Shown here piece by piece: positions 1-9,000 of a stretch of DNA of 15,121 bases. Within the stretch, counting starts at the first letter, position 1; the number at the start of each line of letters is the position of its first letter. Source of the stretch: Phoronis ovalis (lineage: Eukaryota > Phoronida > Phoronidae); contig JAOXYB010029011.1 of NCBI GenBank assembly GCA_028565635.1, positions 1 through 15,121 on the forward strand, written 5' to 3'. The notes beneath the pieces were generated by a model that searched no databases, was not told where the DNA came from, and saw nothing but the letters and a program-made list of their open reading frames with translations. A program made the position numbers and the translations under genes.

Positions 1-6
1 GCCGAA

Positions 7-127
7 TATGAAGCCGATCAGGTAAAAACTGAAGCTGTTATCGCGAGACAAAGGAAAGTGTTACATACGACGACGCCTACACTACGACAATACGCCCATC
101 CACCACTATGTGGATGGGCATAAAAAC
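7..127 (-). repeat. Dispersed repeat, left copy (inverted relative to the right-end copy)
   Basis: This segment in SUPV3L1 intron 4 matches the reverse complement of 14987-15121. Shared blocks include GTAAAAACTGAAGCTGTTAT, CGCGAGACAAAG, AAGTGTTACATACGAC, GCCTACACTACGACAATA and GATGGGCATAAAAAC. The left copy has a short GAC run (two units) and an exact 10-bp stem, GCCCATCCAC at 94-103 with GTGGATGGGC at 110-119. The outer boundary cannot be set because the match runs to the window edge. No coding capacity and no target duplication are visible. The orientation label is arbitrary. Confidence 0.85.
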
Positions 128-720
128 ATAACAGGAGAGGAAAATACAATGAACCTTTTTACAAAATTTCGCACATAAACCAAATGATAATTGATTTTTT
201 ATTAAACAAGAATTTTGCAGAATAAAAATGGCCACCAGTCAGCCACAATGGAAACGATTAAAAATTTAATTTCTGATTATTCATCCTCTAGTTATATACC
301 AACAGTATGGTGCCAAGGTTCATGAAGTTCCTGCAAGTAGCACCGGAAAAGTGATACATATGTCTCGGATTCTGCTTTAAAGATGAGACAATAATAAAAT
401 ATTTTTAATTAACAAATATAATTCCCGTTCATTTGACACATTACCAACCATTTTGATCAAATAGGAAATACTCTGCACCTACCATCATATTTATATATTC
501 GATAGACTATTTGCATCCGTTTGGAACCCAAATTTTGCCTTTCATGAATGAATAATCAAGCAGTTTTAAACAGGCTTGTGTGATTCACTCATAAAACTGG
601 AAACATTCGGGTTAGCAACTGGTGGAGCCATCAAGCACATGCACACAGTCTAATGTGTAGTGAACATGCATACATAAAAAATAGAGTGGTTTAACACAGA
701 GTAGCTACAGTAATATTTAC
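128..720 (-). other. SUPV3L1 intron 4 (donor side), no other feature seen
   Basis: The donor GTAAAT is read on the minus strand from 720 downward. The intron runs off the left edge. No helicase motif I (GxTNSGKT) was found in any minus-strand frame here, so the next exon is outside the window. AT-rich, unremarkable sequence. Confidence 0.7.
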
Positions 721-2028
721 CAATTAGCAGGAAGCCTAAGGTCACAAATTTTTTTCAAATCCTCCATGCAGTCAAGATGTGGGAATATTTCTTTTGCATG
801 ACGTAAGAAGTATGGAAAGATATCATCTACGTGGCCTAAAAGAAGTAAAATAATATGTAACAAAACGTCAAAATGTTACACACAGGAGACTACATTATTT
901 GCAAAGTAAACAATGAAATACAGGACAGGTATTCTAAACAAGAAAAGCGGTTTCTTTCTGATCAAATATAAAAATTTTATTCCACTTGAAATATTTGCAT
1001 AATATTATTGTACAGTGTTTTTATGTTAAGTTTAAAACAAACAAATTAATGACAACTTCTACTGTTTCAACTTATTTACAACTCACCTGCTCCTTGTAAA
1101 ATATCACTAAAAACGATGTGTAGGTCCACCGACAATGTTTCTGACTCTACACAAAATCTTCTAAAACTGATAAAGGCTTGGTGAAATAATCGGTCTGGTT
1201 AAAAAAGTAAATAAACATTGAAACATTACTTTTCTGAATAAGCATCAATTATTTTGCATCATCCTATAGACTTTCTTGACACACTATCTATTTCTGCTAT
1301 TGAAGCTGATAATTTGACATTACAAGAAATGTGAGACCACATTACATTTTAACATTTTTAGTATTTATTTTGGAGCAAAATATATAAATAGAATTTTATG
1401 CAGTTCTGATTGCAAGCTATTTATATAAGCATTGATAACTTACTGTCCAAACCACTTTGTGCAGATAGCAACTTTAGTTCACTTCTTCTGTAGAATTGAT
1501 TTAGCAACTTCAGCATATCCTCTGAAATGAAAAATAAATAAATAAGTAAATTCAACACAACTTATATTTATCATAGGACTATTCTGAAGCATTAATTTGC
1601 TAAAAAGCCATCACATGGTTTACACCAAGAGATTTATCACGAAACATTTTAAAGATTACAGGGAATGCTTTGACTTTAATGAACACTCTCGAGTAGAAAT
1701 CAGAATGCCAGGAACATAACCCAGTATCGTAAGTTTTCATTCACATTATGATACCCCACCGACTATTATACCTTTTTTAATGAGCGATCCTGTCAACTCT
1801 GCCCCGACACTGATATCATCAGTATTTTGGGTCGGTTGGACTGGAATTGGCTGAATTAGAGCACTCAAATCTTTTGATTTATCATCTGATTTTCCTCTGT
1901 GTGGTATTATGTTTATTGTGGATGTCATATACAGCTGGTTGTTGGTCAGCGATGTGAGTCTACATGCACGAACAAACCGAAACACTGGCAGGCGGAGCTT
2001 ACTTAAACTCATGTTTAACTGGAACAGC
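721..2028 (-). CDS. SUPV3L1: SUPV3L1 (SUV3) mitochondrial ATP-dependent RNA helicase, 5' part, four coding exons
   Basis: The exons on the minus strand are 2028-1772 (start codon 2012-2010), 1521-1444, 1194-1087 and 835-721. The donors are gtataa, gtaagt, gtgagt and gtaaat, each acceptor ends in AG, and the junction phases (1,1,1,2) fit throughout. The joined reading gives 180 residues. Residues 1-31 are rich in Arg and Lys with no acidic residue before about position 43, as in a mitochondrial targeting peptide. Next come a [11 protein letters not shown] segment, [46 protein letters not shown], and finally DLRLPANW at the last exon edge. This order and wording match the N-terminal region of SUV3. 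In the known family the protein unwinds RNA in the mitochondrial matrix and works with PNPase in RNA decay. The Walker A and DEAD-like motifs follow this point in the family and lie beyond the left edge. The gene is cut by the window; it is not a pseudogene. The assignment comes from family memory and was not searched. Confidence 0.9.
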
Positions 2029-2399
2029 CTGTAAAAATATAAGGCACGTAAAGGTTTTATAATTTATTCATTTTTAAACATGACATTGTCAACACGCATT
2101 AGTTCTGAATGACCAACTTATCTAGCTATCAACTACCATGACACAATGGATACTATTTCAAGCAAATTTACCTATTTCAGCAAGTATATCCTAGGCAGGG
2201 ATCTAGGTTTCCCCAATTTCATCACATGTATAACCCTCTCTTAGTTAAGTCATACACTTATTGTCACACCACAGCTACACGATCCCGCTAACAAATAATT
2301 ACGATTTATAGAAGATTACAGAAAAAATAATATACCTCAAATAAAGTAAGTTATGTATTTAAGTTAATAGCTGTTTATGATGAAATGTTTTAATTATTG

Positions 2400-2714
2400 T
2401 TACAGCATCAGAGTTTTGCAAAAAAATATGAAGTTAATTATCGTTTCAACGTTTGGAAGTTTTAGGGAAATGACGTCATTAGTTGACTGGTATCCAGGCG
2501 CAAACACATCGAATCTGTAAAAGCCGTCTTCTTCGCCTACTTTATATAGTTGATTTTCACCCTGAAGGTAAGCGATACTTGAATTACTAATAACTAAATT
2601 CGTTATTGCCCTAACATTTGCTGTATATTTCGTGATAATTTGTAGTTCTAACGACTGTGTTATTTGAAAAAACATAAAGCCCCAACCAACCAAGGCCAAC
2701 AATTCAGTCAGCAT
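2400..2714 (-). CDS. Unassigned 104-codon ORF, possible small membrane or secreted protein, or a chance ORF
   Basis: An uninterrupted ATG-to-TAA frame lies in the spacer between SUPV3L1 and CFAP206, upstream of SUPV3L1 on the same strand. The first 20 or so residues are hydrophobic (MLTELLALVGWGFMFF...), like a signal peptide or membrane anchor. A mixed polar middle contains GEEDGFYRFDVFAPGYQ, and the end is again hydrophobic. I do not recognise a family. In AT-rich DNA of this length, about one open frame this long is expected by chance across six frames, so it may not be a gene. It could also lie in a SUPV3L1 leader exon as an upstream ORF. A CRE-like TGACGTCA sits inside it at 2471-2478. 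Confidence 0.3.
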   Translation of the reverse strand: MLTELLALVGWGFMFFQITQSLELQIITKYTANVRAITNLVISNSSIAYLQGENQLYKVGEEDGFYRFDVFAPGYQSTNDVISLKLPNVETIINFIFFCKTLML

Positions 2715-2852
2715 GCAACAAAATAAAGAAATAGTATACTAGCCTTAAATACTGAATTTATGCTCTAAACATGTGTACAAGATCACAGTCAGCTGGCTCA
2801 AAAAGTTGTTATATTAGTTACATAACTAAATATTAATATAGTGTCCAATAGG

Positions 2853-2897
2853 ACTGCATCCTAGGTACTCTAATTATTAGAGTACCTAGGATGCAGT
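2853..2897. repeat. Perfect 21-bp hairpin in the centre of the hAT-like MITE
   Basis: Arms 2853-2873 and 2877-2897 are exact reverse complements around a 3-base loop (2874-2876). The arm begins ACTGCATCCTAGGTACTC. It is nested inside the larger inverted repeat, so a transcript through the element could form one long, nearly continuous stem. Confidence 0.95.
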
Positions 2898-2948
2898 GAT
2901 AGAATATCCCATTGGATACTATAGTATATTCCATTAGATACTATATTA
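2898..2948. repeat. Two imperfect tandem copies inside the hAT-like MITE right half
   Basis: CCCATTGGATACTATAGTA is followed directly by TCCATTAGATACTATATTA, two diverged copies of about 22 bp. The left half has a single related GTCCAATAGG stretch near 2843. This is a local duplication within the element's palindromic body. Confidence 0.6.
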
Positions 2949-3070
2949 ATACTTATTTATTTAACAATATAACAACTTTCTAGCCAGCTGACTGTGTACA
3001 AGATACGTTGTAAGACTTTCCAGGTTATTGCAGTTGTAATATATAAGGTTGGCATTACTTTTCCAGAAAG

Positions 3071-6000
3071 ATGTCACGAGCACAGGCAGAAAGTGTTATC
3101 AAGAATATTATTCGAGAGATTGCTACTGAGTGCGCCAGTAAAGGACAAGCTGTGTCAGAAACTCTTGTAGCATTCATGGTAAGAAACAATACCAGCTCGA
3201 ATACCAGGTCTTATATATTAATCTGTTTAGATGTCCACTGCATGCATAGTTACTGTATTACTCCATAATTATATGTTATTATACTTACAATACAGAGAAC
3301 ATTCCAGTTTACACAGCCGGAATACAAATTTTGATAGCTAATTAAAAAGTTGATGTAAAATAAATATATTCTGCCACTAAAGGTACATGTGTGATAATGT
3401 GAAAGAAATATTTAATAAACTGTAACTGTTTAATACAAAAAATTCCGAGTTTAAAATGTATTATAGATCCCTCAGCAAGGAGTCGGGTGAATTATTTCTT
3501 TCTAGTTTAGGCTGCAGTGTCTGAATGTTGTTATTTTCTAGGTTAAAGCTGTTGTTCTAGATCCAACAAATGAATTTAATGTTGACAGAACTTTAACAAA
3601 AGATGACGTACAAAAACTTATTCGGGTAAGAACTGTTTTATTTTATTGAAATATAAGAAATGTAGTAGGAGTATGTTTTGGAATATATTTAAAAAAAGGA
3701 ATTTCCAATTTCAGTATTAAAGTAACTTTTATTTTCAGATATGTGTTGATCGACTCCTTGATTCAAGGTCACCAGCTTTAGACACAGTCAAAATGCAAGT
3801 CTACTTTGATATGAACTACACTACAAGAAGTAAGATCAATTATGTGTTATTGTTTTTTTTATTATATAATGAAATATTTCATTATGTTTATGTAAATCTT
3901 TTGACCGCATTATTACACGTGTCAATTTTTGTTATTATGGAAACATAGCATTGGCGGATAAAGGGAAACAAATGATTCAACCTTAAATTTTCTACTACAT
4001 ATACTACAAATTCTTTTGAGTTTTAAAATCATGCTAAAATCTTATTCCACTTAAAAATATGCTCTCTTCAGGTAAACCTGGTTGCGCTCCAACATAGAAG
4101 ATAATTTTCATTTTATTTTTTATTTCAGATGAATTCTTAGAAGAACACAGGCGTGTTTTAGATTCACGTCTGCAGCCTGTTATTAGAGAAATCACTGACA
4201 GTCGAGCTCGTACTAGAGAAGAATTAGAAAGTTTATATAGGAAAATTGTATCAGCTGTTTTATTACGTTCTGGCCTGGGAAGTCCAACAGATATTGCTGT
4301 TGTTAGGGAAGCTACAGGTATAATCATATTAGTAACTATCAATTACTTGTCATGAGACAATTAAAACTGATTACTGTGTCTGAACTGTGGAAACTAGAGA
4401 AATTGAAAAATATATGAGCAGTGTTGAGAACTTTGTGTACATGAGCATTGAGATATGATTTGCTTTTGTTATTACTATTTTAGTGTGTAACATATGAATA
4501 TAGAAACACACTAATTGCACATTGCCCAAAAATGAATATGACTTATTTTTCAGCTGCCTTACAAAGTGTCTTCCCTCAGACTGAGTTAGGTACTTTCATG
4601 GCACTAACAAAGAGAGATAAAGAAAGACAGCTGCAGGAGTTGACTATGATAGTTACTGGAATAAGATTGTTCAATAAGGAATGTGGGAAAGGAGGAGAAG
4701 GAATAGATGATTGTAAGTATTGGAATTATATTGGATTATTGAATTCACTGAAATCCGCAGGATTTTGTAAACATAGATGTTTCTAAAGTTCAATCTGTAG
4801 AGCAGTGAGATTTTATGAAAATATTAGATTCTGTTCCAATAAATGGTTTTACATTAGAGCAACTACTATGGTGCGTTAAAAAAAATAAGGATTTTTTTTG
4901 CTCGGGTGCATTTTCTGTTACTCTCTTTGTGATCCTGCGAGAACTGATGTAAAAATGTGTCATATTTACTTAGATCTTCTACTAATGATCTTTCAGTGCC
5001 AGCCATCTTAAATGAAGCTATACCTGCTACAACCCAAAATGTAGATGTTGAAATACAAACAACATTACAGACATCTTTTAAATATACAAGTAGGTGCAAT
5101 AATAAATAGTTGTTTTTTGCTGTTTTTTAAACATAAATTAAAATTAACCTTAAGGTAAATTGCCTGAAGTTTCTATCATATGATACTATTTTTTTTAGAA
5201 ATAAGAAAATCAAAATTCTTTTTCAATATCAGTGTTATTTTTTTTATTTCAATTTTCATAGCAAAAGTATAATTAAATAAAAATAATGTTTTATTTTTTC
5301 AGGTCTTATTGAGAAAATACTATCAGGAGATGCACAGGAGGGATTATCAATACAATTATTAAAGGAAGCTTTGATAAATTCTCGACAACATGAGCAATTC
5401 CTTCGAATTATTTTGGTAAATAAAGCATTTGGGACTAAACATTGCACCATCCATGTTTCTCCAAAGTGTTTCCACAATTAGAAATTACTGTTTAGAATCT
5501 TTTATGTTGCACAGTATGCAAATGTAAAATTTGAATTTACTGGGGTCCGCCTTAAATCAGTGGATGATATGCCTGTTTGTGACAAAAATGCATAAAAAGG
5601 GTTATATTTAGAAACAAAGTACGTTAACGTGTGTTACGCAGTTAGGGTTACTTTTTTTTATCAAATATACGAAAAGGGTACCTTATTTGATTATTTGCAC
5701 GCTTTAAGAGTGATTCATTTACAGGGTTCTTTAATTCCAATACAAGCTTGATAAAAAGGGTATCTAGAATTTCTTTTAGTCAGAAAAAAGGGGTTAAAAT
5801 TTGAAAATGGAAAAATGCAATTAGGGGCTTTTTCACAAACCCATTCACAAATAAGAGTACCAATTATTCCACTGAGTTGGAAATCTGGACAGTCAATTAT
5901 ATTTTTGGAAATGATTGAATAATGGGGAGAATTGTTTCTTTTGCATCTAATTCTTTTCGACTAATGCATAATGTTTTTTCAGAATGACGTCATTGGCTGT

Positions 6001-9000
6001 GCTCAGCAAGTGGAAATGTTGGAGTCTCAGCTTTCTCAGCGTATGGAACAGTTGCAAGCTACTGTGCAGTCAAAGACAGCCGTACCAACGTCTCAAGTAT
6101 ATGTAAGTTACAAATGTTTTCTTGATATATCACTATATGTATGTGTCCTTTTGGTGGAAGAATGGGCTGTCGTAAGAAGCTTTTAGTTCTATTGTTAAAT
6201 AGCTGCCCACTCAGAGATTTTCCATCTACCATTAACAGATTTAATTCTTCATACCATCACTCATAGTAATGTTATCTTTATAAAAAATTTATTTATTTTA
6301 ACACTTTTTATGTTTTTAACAATGATTCTAAGTTCATTGAACTTAGCTTTAGTTTTTATGTAAATTTTAAGCAAAGGTTTTATAAAAATGATAAACCCAA
6401 ACTAGTATTTTAAACTCTTAATATATAAATTGCCTTTAAATGTCTATCAGTTGGTGTTTAATGTATGTAATGATTGGCATTGTTAAGGGGTAAAGGGGGG
6501 TTTTCGCGAGCAGCGAGCATTGGGGTCTGTTAAGTCCGAGCAGCGAGCATTTTCTTTGCTTTTTCTTTTTTTTTTCTTTTGGCGACCATTTTTTTTTTGC
6601 TTGCTATTTTTATAACTTGCCGCGACCTGTTTTTTTTTTGGTTGTTAATTTTTAAGTGCGAGCAGCGAGCATTGCCAATGTTTAAGTGCGAGCATTGCAC
6701 CCTGGGGGGCCTACCCTCCCTCATTGTTCTGTAAACACCATAAATAATATTGAATATGATATCCAGATGTGTGGTACATATTAACTTATTATTTTACACT
6801 TTTTTTGTAGCCCCAATTTATAAACCTAGCTCAGTTGTGGAGCGGATTTCAAGATGAAATGGTTTTACTCAGTGTGCTGAGCAACATACTAGCCAGTTTG
6901 GAGCCATTTACTAATGTAAGTTATAATACTTTGTAACAAGGATCAGACCTACAAACATGACTTACTAAAAGTGAAATAAATTGAAATTTCAAGAATTTAC
7001 TATGCATAATTATACTTTAAAGGTTTGTATATTGTCTACAGACAGAAGTGTTTTGCTAGTTTTATTATAGATAATGTTGTAAACAAATATGTTTTGTATT
7101 TCTTACATATTGTAAGAACATTTCCTTGTTTGTTTCTATTCAGGGCCATCGTGAATTGTTTAGTGATGATGTTTTGGTACCATTTTTGCAAGGCATCGAT
7201 ATCAAATCAGATGAACAAAGAATAGCTGAGGTATGTACAAGTCAAACTGGGGGGGGGGGGGGTGACAATCAAAATAGCCGAGATATGTATACTTCAAAAA
7301 AAGTAAAAGCACTATTTCCGTTACCATCGAAACAAGTAAGAGCAAACGCTATTATAATGTTACCTGAAATTCTTGCAAACTATTTGCCCAAATTTATTAA
7401 TCACATGAGAATTGGGGAAAATAATCAAATATAAGTGTACTTAATGAAACAGCCTTCAAGTCTCCTCTTCTGGTTTTGAATATTAAGAAAAAACAGAAAA
7501 TAAACAAGCAATTGAATATTACGGTGTACTTTATGATATTCTAAATATATTTTAATTCTGATAAAATATTTTGATACTTTAGTGTTGCAATTAAGTAACA
7601 GACTTTTTTCTTTTTGTAGACAAAGGGTGAAGTAATCAAGCCTGCAGATTTTTTTAAGGTGGAATGGTTGTTTCCAGAAACAACTAAAAATTTTACTAAA
7701 CTTCCTCTGCAGTACAGGGTGAGTGATACTGCATACTATATTTTGGCTGATTATATCATTATCTTTGGTGATGTTTTTGTGCTTCATATTTATACATACT
7801 TTGATTAAGTAGTTCTGAATATGTAGCTTAAACTACCGACTGATAACATTATTGCATTTATTAGTGAAATGCTCGACTCACAGTTGATGAACATGTGTCA
7901 CAAAAAAGCTTCATCTTTATTCCTGAAAGCAGAAGTTTGTGACAATTTTTTCATGAAATGTATGCAGCACTGACATGCATGTATTCTAAGATTACAGTGA
8001 CATATATTACAAACAAAACACAATACTAGACATAATGTCACACAAGTGAGTTTCCTCACATCATAGTTTCCTTTGTATTTAAAAACATTTATCTATAGAA
8101 ATGTATATTTATTTATCATTCTCTTCTTTTATGTTTTTAGGGTTACTGTGGATGGGCATTAGTAAAGTACGACCGATTACTTTTACCTGCTAATCCAGAA
8201 ATAGGAATTCTTCGATACGGTGAATGTTACTATGTGTTTTCATCAAAAGCTGCAGCAACAGAGTTTGCCAAAAATCCTGACTGGTAGGTAGAGATATGCA
8301 TCCTTGAATATAACCAATGTGCATGCAGGTGAACAAACCTCATTCAGAGTGCAAGCATTTTGAAACAAAATGTCATGGATATAAACCTTTGTGTGTTTCA
8401 TTATATTAAAAAATACTTTGATGACATCCCAAAAGTCAATCTTTTTATGCATGCAGCCAAGTTTCTAAAATCATACTGAGTACCAACTTAATTGCCTGTG
8501 GACATTTTTTTTACTATTTTCTGGAATCTGGGCCTGATTATATGATTGCATGAAGAATCTACGTAATAACTATTACCTTCCATTTCAGTTTATAACTCAA
8601 ATCAGCACATCATTGCTTTGACATCAACATGATGTTCTATTAATTCAGTAAAAGGTATTAAATATAAATTCAGTCCAAACCAAATCTTAATACTGGAGCA
8701 CAATAAGAGATTTCAGGTATTTTTTGTATAAGACTGATATGTAACTTTGATGTTTTTTTGCAGGTTTATACGACAAGTTGCTGAATCAGCTAAGAGAAGC
8801 GCAGAACTGATTCAGTTGTTAGAGTTGCACACACAGTTTGCATCCATTACACCATACTCACAGGTGCGAGATAGTTTACTGTACATTTGGTTTGAAAATG
8901 TCCAACATTAAATATAAATGTAGATTGCTTTGGACTTTGTAGATAATCATATTTTATTATTATATATTAACAAGATATATTACCTTCAACTGATTTTTTA

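Larger units (their letters stand above)
2784..2996. mobile_element. 213-bp hAT-like MITE with 8-bp target-site duplication
   Basis: The left end begins CACAGTCAGCTGGCT and the right end is its reverse complement, AGCCAGCTGACTGTG. The match continues inward through the AAGTTGTTATATT stretch and again through TATTAATATAGT, so the element is nearly palindromic over its whole length. TACAAGAT flanks both sides (2776-2783 and 2997-3004), an 8-bp target duplication. An 8-bp duplication with TIRs starting CA is typical of hAT-type elements; P elements also make 8-bp duplications, so the superfamily is an inference. It has no coding capacity. Its right end lies about 75 bp upstream of the CFAP206 start codon. 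Confidence 0.85.
2029..3070. promoter_or_regulatory. Divergent intergenic spacer between SUPV3L1 and CFAP206, presumed bidirectional promoter region
   Basis: The two start codons face away from each other about 1.06 kb apart, so this interval must carry both 5' ends. It holds the unassigned ORF (2400-2714), a TGACGTCA CRE-like octamer at 2471-2478, and the hAT-like MITE (2784-2996). A splice-acceptor-like sequence precedes each start: one at 2029-2030 on the minus strand, 16 nt before the SUPV3L1 ATG, and one at 3065-3066 on the plus strand, 4 nt before the CFAP206 ATG. Untranslated leader exons are therefore likely on one or both sides. Their donors could not be fixed; minus-strand candidates exist after 2172 and 2336. 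No convincing RFX X-box was found. Confidence 0.55.

Noticed and set aside
4034-4342. 102-codon minus-strand ORF
   Set aside because: It lies antisense across CFAP206 exon 4, whose plus-strand reading is conserved and in phase with its neighbours; it is a shadow frame.
6530-6724. 64-codon Lys-rich minus-strand ORF
   Set aside because: It is produced by T-rich runs and the GCGAGC repeat of the intronic insertion; low complexity and no family resemblance.
7425-7787. 120-codon minus-strand ORF
   Set aside because: It overlaps CFAP206 exon 11 in antisense, is very rich in Lys, Ile, Leu and Phe as expected from AT-rich DNA, and has no recognisable domain.
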